A stretch of 38,003 nt of DNA from Oligoflexia bacterium. Its GTDB lineage: Bacteria; Bdellovibrionota; UBA1018. The stretch covers positions 1 through 38,003 of the forward strand of contig CAITVN010000232.1 of assembly GCA_903895855.1 (NCBI GenBank), given 5' to 3'. Numbering within the stretch: the stretch's first letter is position 1; every line of letters starts with the position of its first letter. The position numbers and the translations under genes were made by a program. This document shows positions 1 through 9,186 of this stretch, in pieces. The notes under the pieces are model-generated. The model was not told the origin of the DNA and ran no database searches. It worked only from the letters and a program-made list of their open reading frames with translations.

Positions 1-20
1 ACCGAGAAGAATTTGATAGA

Positions 21-51
21 GTTCAATATCGCGCATTTTTGAATATTGAAC
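21..51. repeat. 9-bp inverted repeat near left edge
   Basis: GTTCAATAT (21-29) is the exact reverse complement of ATATTGAAC (43-51), with a 13-bp spacer. No U-tract follows on either strand, so a classical terminator is unlikely. It could be an operator or the end of a feature lying outside the window. The rest of 1-254 shows no convincing gene; the short reading frames there lack ribosome binding sites. Confidence 0.35.
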
Positions 52-254
52 GCATGACACCCTTTTATGCAAGCACAGCGTTATGCGCTCCGTGTCTTGC
101 AAACGAAAACTGCCTTACCCACTCGAAAGTCTGAAGAACCGCTTTTTCTACATTGTCTTAAATGATAGAGAACCCTGCAAACACAACCAGTCACAAAAGA
201 CACACCTTTTCTACGACTGGCAAACCTTGCTACTCTAATGAGAGAGATAAAAAA

Positions 255-1049
255 ATGAATAGAAAGCAAATTCTAGCATTACCTCTGTTTCTAGCACTCA
301 CGAACTGCCAACCGCTAGTCAGTTTCAATGTTCCAGAGGCCGCGACGACCGAGGCCGTCAGTTCAGACACGAGTTCGTCGACCTCAACCTCTACATCAAC
401 CTCTACATCAACCTCGACTTCAACGACTGACTCAGGATCGGGTAGTTCAAGCCACAGCTCGCACAGCACTCCGACCGACGGTTACACCAGCGGTGTTTAT
501 TCTTCAGACAGTTTCGGTCGAGGCACCTGGGGCACCAGCGCAGACCTCGGCTTCGGCGGCGGAATACCGTCAACCTGGGTTGTCTCGTCAGTGGGCACTC
601 CAGCCGTTTCGGGCGGTGGTGAATTTTACTTTAGCAGTGTCGGTAGTGGTCGCCCCTACATCGTCATCAACACTCAACGAGCCACTTGTAAAGTCAGTGT
701 GAAATTTGTCACCCTAGGAACCGGCGGTCTCAAGTTACGTCAGAGCGTCGATGGAAATAACTCATTTAATCTTTCAAACTCTGGCGGAAATACTTACGAC
801 TTCGCTTTTGGTGCAATAACTATAGCTTCTAGTGGAATTCCCGCCATGGTCGGCGATACCATCTCTGCTGACTTTTCGGGTGGCGAACTGAACGCGTCCT
901 ACACACGCTCGGGAGGGGGTAATCAAACATTGCTAAGCCACATCTCTCTCGCCGCTTACTCGGCACTTGCAACGAATACTTACTTCGGACTCTGGGCGCA
1001 AGACACAACCGCAAAATTTGACGATTTTAAAATTGAGAATTGCCAGTAG
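255..1049 (+). CDS. Putative lipoprotein with Ser/Thr-repeat linker and ConA-like beta-sandwich domain
   Basis: This encodes 264 residues. The ATG at 255 is preceded by a GAGAGA ribosome binding site and opens a signal sequence (MNRKQILALPLFLALTNC); an in-frame ATG at 162 would bury that signal and has no site. The Cys after LTN could be a lipidation site, but Asn at -1 is atypical, so lipidation is inferred. A low-complexity (ST)n stretch follows, a usual flexible stalk for surface proteins. From about residue 85 the protein reads like a LamG/concanavalin-like sandwich: DSFGRG near its start, alternating beta-strand-like segments, and TYFGLWAQ...FDDFKIENC at the end, a typical last strand of such domains. 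No catalytic residues are recognisable. It is probably a surface-displayed binding protein. The next two genes on the same strand are also exported. Confidence 0.72.
   Translation: MNRKQILALPLFLALTNCQPLVSFNVPEAATTEAVSSDTSSSTSTSTSTSTSTSTSTTDSGSGSSSHSSHSTPTDGYTSGVYSSDSFGRGTWGTSADLGFGGGIPSTWVVSSVGTPAVSGGGEFYFSSVGSGRPYIVINTQRATCKVSVKFVTLGTGGLKLRQSVDGNNSFNLSNSGGNTYDFAFGAITIASSGIPAMVGDTISADFSGGELNASYTRSGGGNQTLLSHISLAAYSALATNTYFGLWAQDTTAKFDDFKIENCQ
375..426 (+). repeat. Low-complexity Ser-Thr codon repeat inside CDS
   Basis: Alternating Ser and Thr codons, including two tandem copies of the 12-mer ACCTCTACATCA, encode the (ST)n linker behind the signal peptide. Such tracts can change length by replication slippage in whole-codon units, which would alter stalk length without breaking the frame. 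Confidence 0.75.
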
Positions 1050-1179
1050 CTCGACAACTGCAATTGAAACGGCAAGTGTGATAGAGCCGTGTTCGAGGTG
1101 CTCTTCGGCTAAGAGCAAATAATAAGGTGTCAGGCGATACCACATTGCCTTAGGCGTTCGTGTGAATTACTATATCAGC

Positions 1180-2199
1180 ATGGCAAAAAATTTTTCTTCA
1201 CTTCACTTGACCTTTTGGTTCTTGGTTGTCGTTTTTTTCTCGCTAGGTTCTAGTAAGTGTTGGTTTAAGAAAGATGACGCGGCTTCGGTAGTGCCGGCCA
1301 CACCCGCACCGAGTGCAGCCTCGGTGAGTATCTACAATGAGGCGGGCGACGAAGAATTGACGACTCATGATTTTTCAGTCGTTGAGCTCGGTTCAAGTTC
1401 TGACTTAACCCTCACTTTAAAGAACGACGGTGAATCGACTGCGAAGGTGATCGAACTTGCCTTTGACGCTGCGGTAGCCACGGCGTCTTTTCAATTCAAA
1501 GGTGGTACCTTTCCGGGCACCGGCGGAACCTGCGAAACCACATTAGAGGCGAGCAAATCGTGTACTCTAGTTCTCAGTTTTGTGCCGCACTCAAGTGTGG
1601 CGACCGCGTATTCAACTTCTGCGATCTCTGATACTCTCAATCTCACTTATTTGGCCGACGCCGAAAAATCTGCTGAAATTGCACTAACCGGTAGCGTTAG
1701 TTACTGCGTTTCGGCGACCGAGCTTTTTTCGCAAACTGGTATTGACTCAGGCAGTGCAGCCTCAATGACCACAGATTCGCATCGTACCGCTCAGTCTTTT
1801 TTCTGGAATACCGCGAAGAAGATCAAGTCGGTCGCGCTTAGCCAGTATATCAGTGCTGGCACCACGTTTGCGACCATTGATCTTAAGATTTATGCAGATT
1901 GCAGTGGGGCTCCTTGTACTAGTCAAGGCGCTATCGCCGCTTCGCATCAGGCGATTCCTGCTATTTTGTCTGGAAGTCGGGCATGGTATACGTACACCCT
2001 TGCTCTACCTGCGTCGATTGAAGCGAATACTACTTATTGGTTTGTCGTTAGTGCCAATAGCCTTAACGGCTTGCTCTTTACCGATAAGTACAATTCGAAT
2101 GGCTATGGCGGTGGTCTGTTCGCGTACTCGTCGAATGAAGGGGCGAGCTACAGTTCGGCAAGTGGAGACCTTGCTTTTAAAGTCGATGCCTGTAATTGA
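1180..2199 (+). CDS. Exported protein with choice-of-anchor-type domains
   Basis: From the ATG at 1180 the product is 339 residues; an in-frame GTG at 1162 adds six residues, and neither start has a clear ribosome binding site. The N-terminus is a signal peptide (hydrophobic FWFLVVVFFSLG, then SSKC). Lys at -1 is not a good lipobox, so lipidation is doubtful. Residues about 45-170 form an Ig-like domain with the TLTLKNDGESTAK and ...CETTLEASKSCTLVLSF pattern seen in DUF1573/choice-of-anchor D domains. The remainder (FSQTGIDSGS, ATIDLKIYADCSG, IEANTTYWFVVSAN, GDLAFKVDAC) matches choice-of-anchor R-like sandwiches of surface proteins. Its Ig-like module resembles one in the next gene, so the two are probably functionally related. 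Confidence 0.7.
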   Translation: MAKNFSSLHLTFWFLVVVFFSLGSSKCWFKKDDAASVVPATPAPSAASVSIYNEAGDEELTTHDFSVVELGSSSDLTLTLKNDGESTAKVIELAFDAAVATASFQFKGGTFPGTGGTCETTLEASKSCTLVLSFVPHSSVATAYSTSAISDTLNLTYLADAEKSAEIALTGSVSYCVSATELFSQTGIDSGSAASMTTDSHRTAQSFFWNTAKKIKSVALSQYISAGTTFATIDLKIYADCSGAPCTSQGAIAASHQAIPAILSGSRAWYTYTLALPASIEANTTYWFVVSANSLNGLLFTDKYNSNGYGGGLFAYSSNEGASYSSASGDLAFKVDACN

Positions 2200-2316
2200 G
2201 AGCCGTCAATCTCTTGAGTTCGTTGAATTGTTCTAATGATAGAGTACTAAAGTGCCCATTTTAGGTCTTACAAGACACATCTGCCGTAAGATGTCGGTTC
2301 GCGCTATTATAGAGCG

Positions 2317-5300
2317 ATGAGCAACGGCAGAAAAATCTATTCGGCCAATTTAGTGGCTCGGTTGGGGCTAAGTTTGGCTGCTGCTGTCGTCGCCTTAAAT
2401 GGGTGTGTTGACGCCGATATGGCTTGGCAAGAGACGTCCACGAATGCTGCAACTAAAGATTCCTCGGCCACCTCAACTCCCACTGAGGCTATTACTGAAG
2501 GTTCGAGCACGGTGACTGTTTCTCCAGAGCCTTCTGCCAGTCCCTCAGCATCAGCAAGTGAAGTTGTTGATGCTGTAACTTCCCCTTTAAGCATCAGCTC
2601 GCCCGTACCTGCCGTGATCACCGGAGTAAGCGGAAATGCCACTAATGGTGCGGTGCTCGACCTCATTTCAGACGACTGGCTCATTGACGATTTTTGGCCG
2701 AATTTCTCGCTGACTCCTAGTGTGGGGGCTCATCATTACATAGCGACTATTTATCAAGGCAGTGTTTATCAGGCAGGCATTGGCGTTGTTTGTGCGCCAC
2801 AAGTGATCGCGCCCTTTGTCACTTCTTTTGGCTGGCCTAGTGCCGACTGTTCTTTGTCGACTACCGGTTCTTACGTCGCCGAAATCAAGACTTACGATGT
2901 CGCCGGAAACGAAAGCATTAGCGCGTTTAACTTCACTAGTAGTACTCGAGCAGTAGTGACTTACACCGTGAGTGCCAGCACGTTGAGTGTGTCAGTTGGG
3001 CAAACTGCAACTAGCACGGTGACCCTAACCAACACGGGGCAATTTTCAGCGAAGACGATCACTCTCGGTGCTTTTAGTAGTGCAACCGTGGCTCAGACTA
3101 GCACGAACTGCTTAGCTGCTGGCGCTTCAAGTTTTGAGCTCGCACCGAATGCAAGTTGCCAGTTCACGCTGAGTTACACACCCGTAACGGCCGGCGACAA
3201 TTTCGCGGCGAATCGCAGTGTTACTTATAATAACGGACTCTACACCGCCGGACAAACCAATGCTACCGTTGCACCAAGCGCAGTTAACTGCATCAGTTCT
3301 GCCCCTTCGATTCCTACTGTTTTGGTTGTGCCGGTTTATTACACAAACGCAGCGAATTGGAACAGCTATGTTGCCGTAAGCAATTCCAGCGCTGGCCCTT
3401 ATGGTCAAACCGATAATGCTGGTGCCTGCGTTGCTGCTGATGTCACTACTGGGCATCGGGGTTGCGTTCATGGGGGCGAGCTAAAGAAGGTAGTCGTGAG
3501 TAGCGAAACTTCGTGTGTTGGCCTGGCAATTGCCGAAAGTCTTGGGGCCTTTGATTGGGAATGTAAAGTCAGTAGCGCGATTCCGATTTTCTATTCGTAC
3601 AGGCTCAAACCCACTAAACGCCTGCGTGATTTGCTGACCGACGAAGGCACGGGTTGGAAATTAAACCAAGTTACTATCACCAAGAATGATGTCGTTGCTT
3701 ATCGTAGTGTTCTCGATAGTTGGTGGACCAACCCAGTAGAGGCATTGCCGACCAGCCCTTCTGGCCAGTTGATTCTTAGTTCTCCGAATAAAATTTACAC
3801 AGTTATTGTAGATACTACCACTCGAGGAATTTCTTGGAGTGTGCCCGGAGTTGCAATTGTGGTATACTCAGGCAAAACTCTAACTAGGGCTAATATCGAC
3901 GTTGCCGGAAATTGCACTGTCAACAGTCTTGCTTCAAGTTGTCTCTTGAACCTGAGTGGTGCTGATTACACTTGGGTTGAAGGTGCTTTTTCGGGTAACC
4001 CCACGGGTGCGAATACCCCTGCAATTTATAATGCGATTCATTTAGCGGCATCACGATTTGTGACCATCAGAGATGTGACCATCTCGAGTGCATTGAATTC
4101 AGGAATCTGGTTAGAAAGTGACTCGCATGCCAACCGTCTCGAGCGAGTGAAGATTTCAGGTTTCGAAGGTACGGCCGGGCTTATGATCAAAGGCGCCACC
4201 CAATCTAACTGGATGTACAACTTGCAAGTGGCTGGTAGTTCGGGATCGGCTAATGGCATTGAGTTCTCGGGTAGCTCGAAGCAAGAGCTTCTCGACTCTC
4301 GAATCTACTCTATACATAAAGGGGGGCTAGTCATTTCTAACCTCTCTCGAAACAACATCGTGAAGGGGGTAATTTCGGCAAACAATGGAATGAACAGCGT
4401 GGGGTTGGGTGTTGGAGTTGAAGTCGGCGCTTCGAGTAGCAATATTTTGAGTCACCTAACTCTTGCAAATAATAACCTTTCAGGCCTCAGGGTGTCTTCG
4501 GGTTCAGATTTAACCCACATCAGTCAAATTTTGGGTCTGAACAACAGTGCCTCGTTAGAGGTGGATAACTCAAGTGGCCTTCGACTCTCTGAATTGGCCC
4601 TTGCGACCAGCGGTATTGCTTCGGTCAAAATCGTTTACCTTTTGAATTCAAACAATAACGTATTCTCGGGGCTCCTCAACAATCTTGCTTCTGCCCCGTG
4701 CGCGGCTGGCGGCACGAGTGTTAGCCCAGGAATTGGCGCGAGCTGTAACCCTACCGATCTTAGCACTTTCTATTATGTTAACAGTCCTACCAGTTGGTCG
4801 CAGCAGGTCATCGAGAAAATCGTAAACCTGACCACCCCTTCAAATTCAGACGCCGCAAATTTAAGTGACGCAAATGGTCTCTCGGGTGTGGGTACCCACG
4901 ATTGGTTTAGTTTTGACAACGCCTACCGAACTTGGGGTCTAAAAGGCTCCGCAAGTGGCATGCGAGCAGATAGTTTAGCCGAACGCTGCTCAAATACTGC
5001 ATCGAATTGCGCGATTTGGGACTATCGTCTTAAAGCCGGCGGTGTTGGTGCATACAATGTTCATAGTGCCTTTGTGGCGGGTAATGCTTGCCCGACCCTG
5101 GTTTCTGCGACTGCACCCGGTTACCTTTCAATGGCTGCCAACAACCCTACACCACAGAGAGATTATCTCATCAACGCACAAGAAATTATCGGCGACAATA
5201 TTGGCAACGACAATGGCCTTTGTGAAAGTGGTGAGGCATGCATGTACTCAGCCAATATAGGCGCCTATCAGGGCGAAGGTTCAATTGTCGGTCCTTGTAC

Positions 5301-5409
5301 TTTCACTGACGTACTCAATCCTTCAACTTCGGCTGCTGCGGTTACTGGAGTCACGCTCTACGGCTGGAGCACCTTGGGGTTTACGCCGCCGTCGCCGTCG
5401 CCGCCATAG
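2317..5409 (+). CDS. Large surface lipoprotein with Ig-like and parallel beta-helix-like regions
   Basis: This encodes 1030 residues. The N-terminal signal ends in a good lipobox (VVALNGC), so it should be lipidated by the Lgt/LspA route. A Ser/Thr/Pro/Glu-rich stalk follows to about residue 90. An Ig-like choice-of-anchor D module (TSTVTLTNTGQFSAKTI...LAPNASCQFTLSYTPV) lies around residues 215-310. From about 490 to 800 the sequence shows right-handed beta-helix repeats (FVTIRDVTISSALNSGIWLES, SNIL...LTLANNNLSGLRVSSGS), the fold of pectin-lyase-like and adhesin proteins. I see no polysaccharide-lyase catalytic signature, so adhesin or structural roles are as likely as enzymatic ones. The C-terminus is a PPSPSPP tail coded by CCGTCG repeats. 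It stops 9 bp before the convergent neighbour. Confidence 0.72.
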   Translation: MSNGRKIYSANLVARLGLSLAAAVVALNGCVDADMAWQETSTNAATKDSSATSTPTEAITEGSSTVTVSPEPSASPSASASEVVDAVTSPLSISSPVPAVITGVSGNATNGAVLDLISDDWLIDDFWPNFSLTPSVGAHHYIATIYQGSVYQAGIGVVCAPQVIAPFVTSFGWPSADCSLSTTGSYVAEIKTYDVAGNESISAFNFTSSTRAVVTYTVSASTLSVSVGQTATSTVTLTNTGQFSAKTITLGAFSSATVAQTSTNCLAAGASSFELAPNASCQFTLSYTPVTAGDNFAANRSVTYNNGLYTAGQTNATVAPSAVNCISSAPSIPTVLVVPVYYTNAANWNSYVAVSNSSAGPYGQTDNAGACVAADVTTGHRGCVHGGELKKVVVSSETSCVGLAIAESLGAFDWECKVSSAIPIFYSYRLKPTKRLRDLLTDEGTGWKLNQVTITKNDVVAYRSVLDSWWTNPVEALPTSPSGQLILSSPNKIYTVIVDTTTRGISWSVPGVAIVVYSGKTLTRANIDVAGNCTVNSLASSCLLNLSGADYTWVEGAFSGNPTGANTPAIYNAIHLAASRFVTIRDVTISSALNSGIWLESDSHANRLERVKISGFEGTAGLMIKGATQSNWMYNLQVAGSSGSANGIEFSGSSKQELLDSRIYSIHKGGLVISNLSRNNIVKGVISANNGMNSVGLGVGVEVGASSSNILSHLTLANNNLSGLRVSSGSDLTHISQILGLNNSASLEVDNSSGLRLSELALATSGIASVKIVYLLNSNNNVFSGLLNNLASAPCAAGGTSVSPGIGASCNPTDLSTFYYVNSPTSWSQQVIEKIVNLTTPSNSDAANLSDANGLSGVGTHDWFSFDNAYRTWGLKGSASGMRADSLAERCSNTASNCAIWDYRLKAGGVGAYNVHSAFVAGNACPTLVSATAPGYLSMAANNPTPQRDYLINAQEIIGDNIGNDNGLCESGEACMYSANIGAYQGEGSIVGPCTFTDVLNPSTSAAAVTGVTLYGWSTLGFTPPSPSPP

Positions 5410-5418
5410 CGAACCGAT

Positions 5419-6276
5419 CTACAGCAAAGCCATTTTCATGCAAAAGACAGATCCGCCTGATTTCATGAACTCTGACGTATCAATCTCGTGAATCAAGAAA
5501 CGCAAGCCCTCGGCTAGCCGTTTGAATTCGCTGGCTCCGGGATGCGAGATGATGTTTTTACCATCGGGGCAAAAAGAATTTCCCGCAAAGGTGGTGAGTG
5601 CTTCTTGATAAGGAATCTCAATCACATTCTTAAACTGCTTTTGTATCAGCGGCAGTGCTTCAGGCTCGAAGGCCATCTTAACGATTGCGACGGTGTCATG
5701 AGATAGCACTGAAAAACAGGTGTCTAAGTGATAGAACTGCGGATCAACCAAACGAAGCGAAGTGATGTTGAGGTCAAACCGTCTACGCAACTCTTGATAA
5801 ACGCTCTCATCGGTTCGAGGGCCGCAACCACCCCATAGGTTCGTTGTCTTGGGTTGGGGTATGAGATCGCCATTTCCTTCAAATGAGGCGCCTTTCGTTT
5901 CAAGCCGAAAAACATCATAGCCCAATTTTTCAGCTTCATTTTGAAAGTAACCAACTTCACCTTGTCTCTGTGGCGCGCGCATTTGGCTCAGCACAATTGA
6001 TTTTCGTTTTGTTTTCAGGTTGATGAACGGAAATGTCTGATTCGCGCAAAATACGAGATCAGGAAAATCAGGCTGACCAGCGAGTTCAATCACTTCGACT
6101 GAGAGAGCGGCGAACTTCGCTTTCAGTGAACGCCACTGTTTCATTGCAGTATTAGGGTCAACTAAATTCAGGGTGCCATCTTTATTTTTCATGTGCGGGT
6201 TGATTGCGTACTCAACTCGATAATACTGAGGGTTGACCATCCAGACGGTTTGAATTTGACCCGGGAATGTGCACAT
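5419..6276 (-). CDS. Dimethylargininase / amidinotransferase-fold hydrolase
   Basis: The 285-residue product belongs to the arginine deiminase/DDAH/amidinotransferase (pentein) superfamily. These enzymes attack the guanidinium carbon with a Cys nucleophile. The expected catalytic set is visible: E133 and D137 in SFEGNGD, H183 in FYHLDTC, and C279 in GGSVFCMKM at the extreme C-terminus. The N-terminal PQYYRVEYAINPHM matches the usual start of this family, and DFPDLVFCAN (about 70-79) resembles its substrate-binding segment. It likely hydrolyses arginine, methylarginine or a related guanidino compound; the exact substrate cannot be read from sequence. The ATG at 6276 has no strong ribosome binding site and Met13 is an alternative. 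It is divergent from the cysteine synthase gene across a 108-bp gap. Confidence 0.85.
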   Translation of the reverse strand: MCTFPGQIQTVWMVNPQYYRVEYAINPHMKNKDGTLNLVDPNTAMKQWRSLKAKFAALSVEVIELAGQPDFPDLVFCANQTFPFINLKTKRKSIVLSQMRAPQRQGEVGYFQNEAEKLGYDVFRLETKGASFEGNGDLIPQPKTTNLWGGCGPRTDESVYQELRRRFDLNITSLRLVDPQFYHLDTCFSVLSHDTVAIVKMAFEPEALPLIQKQFKNVIEIPYQEALTTFAGNSFCPDGKNIISHPGASEFKRLAEGLRFLIHEIDTSEFMKSGGSVFCMKMALL

Positions 6277-6384
6277 GCCTATAGTTGTATTACGAGGCTC
6301 GTCAGAGTTGCAAGAGTTGTGTTGTACAAGAGGCGTAAATAGTCAGCCATTTTGAAATAAAACCATTAGAATTGAGAGCACCAG

Positions 6385-7389
6385 ATGAAGATTTACAGCG
6401 ATATCACAAAAACGGTCGGAAACACGCCGCTCGTATTTTTGAATAAGTTGAGTTTTGGCATGCACGCCAAGATTGCTTTGAAACTTGAGTTTTTCAATCC
6501 CTTAAGTTCGGTAAAAGATCGCATCGGTCTCAATATGATTGAAGCGGCCGAGGTGAGTGGGGTTTTGAAAAAAGGAATGAAGATCATCGAGCCGACCAGT
6601 GGCAATACCGGAATCGCACTCGCTTTTGTTTGTGCATCGAAGGGCTATCAACTCACACTCGTGATGCCCGAGACGATGTCACTTGAGCGCCGCACTTTGC
6701 TATTGCTCTTAGGCGCTGAACTAGTCTTAACTCCTGGGCCTTTAGGTATGAAGGGTGCGATTGCAAAAGTGCTTGAAATTAGGGCGAAAGACCCCACTTT
6801 CTTCGTGCCGGGTCAGTTTGAAAACCCGGCGAATCCGGCGATTCACCGCGAAACAACTGCACTTGAAATTTGGAAAGACACCGATGGCCTAGTCGATATC
6901 GTCGTTTCTGGTGTTGGCACCGGCGGTACGCTAACTGGTATTGCTGAAGTGCTCAAGGCGAAAAAGCCAGGTCTGCGAATGGTGGCGGTCGAGCCAGTTG
7001 AGTCAGCAGTCATTTCTGGTCAGAAGCCCGGGCCCCACAAAATTCAAGGAATCGGTGCCGGGTTCTTGCCTCAAAACTTAAATTTGAAAATGATCGATGA
7101 AATCGAGAAGGTATCAAGCGACGAATCGTTAGCCGTTGCTAGGCGAGTGATTAAAGAAGAGGGTATTCCGGTCGGAATCAGCTCGGGTGCGGCCATAGTG
7201 GCTGCGTTGAGGCAGGCGCAAAAGCCTGAAAATTTGGGCAAACTCATTGTGGTGATTTGTGCGAGTTCATCTGAACGTTACCTCTCAACGCTGCTAGCAG
7301 AAAAAGAACGACAGCAAGCGTCGACTTTAGTGGTGAGCACAGTTGATGAAGCGTTTCTTGCTCAGGTGAATCTGCCGACAACAAACTAG
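6385..7389 (+). CDS. cysK: Cysteine synthase (O-acetylserine sulfhydrylase)
   Basis: A 334-residue PLP enzyme of fold type II that makes L-cysteine from O-acetylserine and sulfide in the cytoplasm. Visible family marks are K44 in NPLSSVKDR (the PLP Schiff-base lysine), the substrate loop TSGNTG, the phosphate-binding [27 protein letters not shown] and, near the C-terminus, SSGAA and SSERYLST. Length is slightly above the usual 310-320 because of a C-terminal tail of about 25 residues after the last conserved block. CysM-like or cystathionine beta-synthase-like use is possible, but the motif set best fits CysK. It overlaps the convergent App1-like gene by 4 bp through a shared CTAG that gives both stop codons. 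Confidence 0.92.
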   Translation: MKIYSDITKTVGNTPLVFLNKLSFGMHAKIALKLEFFNPLSSVKDRIGLNMIEAAEVSGVLKKGMKIIEPTSGNTGIALAFVCASKGYQLTLVMPETMSLERRTLLLLLGAELVLTPGPLGMKGAIAKVLEIRAKDPTFFVPGQFENPANPAIHRETTALEIWKDTDGLVDIVVSGVGTGGTLTGIAEVLKAKKPGLRMVAVEPVESAVISGQKPGPHKIQGIGAGFLPQNLNLKMIDEIEKVSSDESLAVARRVIKEEGIPVGISSGAAIVAALRQAQKPENLGKLIVVICASSSERYLSTLLAEKERQQASTLVVSTVDEAFLAQVNLPTTN

Positions 7390-8750
7390 TTGGGTTCAAT
7401 CAGTGAGGTAGCGTGTGCGAGGTCGGCAGCGAGTTCTGCTTGCCTAGCTACTTTGACAGAATCATTCTCAAAGCTAATCGCTTCGAGATCTTTGCCCGCT
7501 GCCGTCATGACTAGTCTCAATTGTTCTTTACTCAAAAGGCCTTGAGTAAAAAGACGGGTAGCTGCGCCGACGTAAGTGTCATAGATGAAAATGGGGGCTA
7601 CCGTGCTACTTGAATGTGCAGTTCTTTCGGTCATTGAAATTTTTGGGTTGCCCAGTGCGCCATCAATTCGAATGTCGTGAATGAGGGCTGAGCTCACGCG
7701 TTCAAGATGTGATTTCTGAATCAGAGTAGCGGTGAGAATGTCACCTTGGCCGCTATCACCAAAAAAGATGAACCGAAATTCAGGAAACAACTTTTCATAA
7801 ATATTGAAATTCAGGGCTTTCTTTCGGCCCATCAGTTCGGGCGTCAAAAGCGCCGAGAGAGAACCCATGAGTAAAGACCGTTCGATGAATTCCATTCTGT
7901 CGAGAAGTTGGTGTGTCTCGGCCTCGTAATACCCTATTCTCGTAAAAGGCCTAGCGGTCAAGAAGGTCAAATTTCCGAGTTGTTTGTAGAGTTCGCGAAC
8001 ACCAGGATAGAGTGAGTCTTTCGGAAAGCTCTCGTCATGGAGGCTCGCATAGATCGTGTCATCGATGTCGCTGAGTACTTTGACTCCGACATTTCCGAGC
8101 GAGGCCCCTTCGGCTGCGATGTGATTCAAAATGGCTTCGCGATAGATTTCGTTGTCAACGTCGACGTAAATCAATTCATGCAGGGTTCGGTGGTCTTTTC
8201 CGAGGTCGATACCGATTTTGAGGTCGGTGAGATCTTTGCCGTGAGAAGACAGTAGAATTCTCGAGATGGCCTCTTCTTCTCGGTCGTTAGTGGGTCCGGT
8301 CTGTAGGGCATTAACCATCGCTAATTTGGTCGCCATTTTCAGATCGTTCGCGCGAGCATTGAAAAGCAGGTCTAAGAAGGTGTGAAGATTTTGTTGACCC
8401 CATAGGTGGTCATCAATGTCAGAGAGAATCTCATCAAATGGAATTGTGGTCAGAGTGGCGTTGAGATCTTCAGATGTTTGGCGCCCCAGAATATCGATGA
8501 TTTCTCGTTCGTCAGTGGCAGCGGTGATTCCGCTCAATAAATACCGTATGCGCTCAATGTCTGCATTCAGTTTTTCTGCGTGGTCATCAATAGCGCTAAT
8601 TTCTGAGGCCTCAGCAACAGAGCGTAATCGCCTTGAGCCCACGAGCTGTAAGGTTTGGGGTTCTAGGTAATTGGCGAGTGTCACCAAGAGTGCCGCAAAG
8701 CTCAAGTTTTTCAGCGCGTTCTTAGCTCGTGTGTGATCATTCGTGTTCAT
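7386..8750 (-). CDS. App1-like (DUF2183) phosphatidate phosphatase family protein
   Basis: This encodes 454 residues from the ATG at 8750, chosen because GGAG sits 7-8 nt upstream; a frame-open start at 8801 has no support. The C-terminal half is a HAD-like phosphatase domain of the App1/LNS2 type: DIDDT at residues 228-232 (nucleophile and acid/base aspartates), then [13 protein letters not shown] (motif II-like), a conserved Lys in GRKKALNF and FFGDSGQGD (motif IV). The yeast member dephosphorylates phosphatidic acid; for bacterial members the substrate is inferred. Residues 1-220 are helical and unrecognised, with one hydrophobic stretch ([18 protein letters not shown]) that could be a signal anchor. 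The gene is convergent and 4-bp overlapping with cysK. Confidence 0.82.
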   Translation of the reverse strand: MNTNDHTRAKNALKNLSFAALLVTLANYLEPQTLQLVGSRRLRSVAEASEISAIDDHAEKLNADIERIRYLLSGITAATDEREIIDILGRQTSEDLNATLTTIPFDEILSDIDDHLWGQQNLHTFLDLLFNARANDLKMATKLAMVNALQTGPTNDREEEAISRILLSSHGKDLTDLKIGIDLGKDHRTLHELIYVDVDNEIYREAILNHIAAEGASLGNVGVKVLSDIDDTIYASLHDESFPKDSLYPGVRELYKQLGNLTFLTARPFTRIGYYEAETHQLLDRMEFIERSLLMGSLSALLTPELMGRKKALNFNIYEKLFPEFRFIFFGDSGQGDILTATLIQKSHLERVSSALIHDIRIDGALGNPKISMTERTAHSSSTVAPIFIYDTYVGAATRLFTQGLLSKEQLRLVMTAAGKDLEAISFENDSVKVARQAELAADLAHATSLIEPN

Positions 8751-9186
8751 GGGTGGTCTCCGATTGGCCAGAGATTCGCAAGTTCTAGACCTTTCGCTCA
8801 TAGTAATTGATTAATTTCAGTGTATAAAAACATGAAAAAGAACGCCTAGTTGCGCGCGGTGACAGTAGTGTGGGCAAATCGGCCGAAGAGAAACAGTCTA
8901 AGGCGTGGTGGCCTGTCGAATCGTTCGACACCCATAATCGTGCAGTTTTGTGTGCTAAACATGACAGAGCTGAGTGTCTATTGTTTTGATAGTCGTCAGT
9001 AATCGACACGCAACTTTGACTAAGCATCGGTTAAACCTCGAGTTTGGTGCATTTGAGCCACAAACCCCATTGGCTCATCGATTGCAATTTATTGTCGCTA
9101 AGTAGTGAGAAGTTCGATTTGAGTCTGGCGCCTGTGCATGGAATCTAAAGGGCGCCATTGAAAATTTTTGAGAGCGAGAGGAAATT
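8751..9186. other. 436-bp divergent intergenic region
   Basis: It must hold the promoters of the App1-like gene (-) and the Cys-rich secreted-protein gene (+). Frames inside it lack ribosome binding sites and plausible protein sequence, so no gene is called. A GTCGAA-TCG-TTCGAC hairpin around 8915-8930 and a second hairpin at 9126-9157 are the only clear structures. I see no tRNA cloverleaf and no riboswitch that I recognise. Confidence 0.5.
9126..9157 (+). promoter_or_regulatory. 5'-leader hairpin before the Cys-rich secreted protein
   Basis: TGGCGCC (9126-9132) pairs exactly with GGCGCCA (9151-9157) across an 18-nt loop. The stem ends about 20 nt upstream of the AGAGGAA ribosome binding site of the gene at 9187. 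It may modulate transcript stability or initiation. AT-rich sequence follows (AAAATTTTT), so partial termination is also possible. Confidence 0.35.

Noticed and set aside
8900..8940. Possible tRNA T-arm (TTCGAC near 8923)
   Set aside because: No acceptor stem, anticodon arm or D-arm could be fitted around it; it is just a short hairpin.
8785..9027. An 80-codon frame on - before the App1-like gene
   Set aside because: It has no ribosome binding site, no recognisable motif, and overlaps the better-supported start region of the neighbour.
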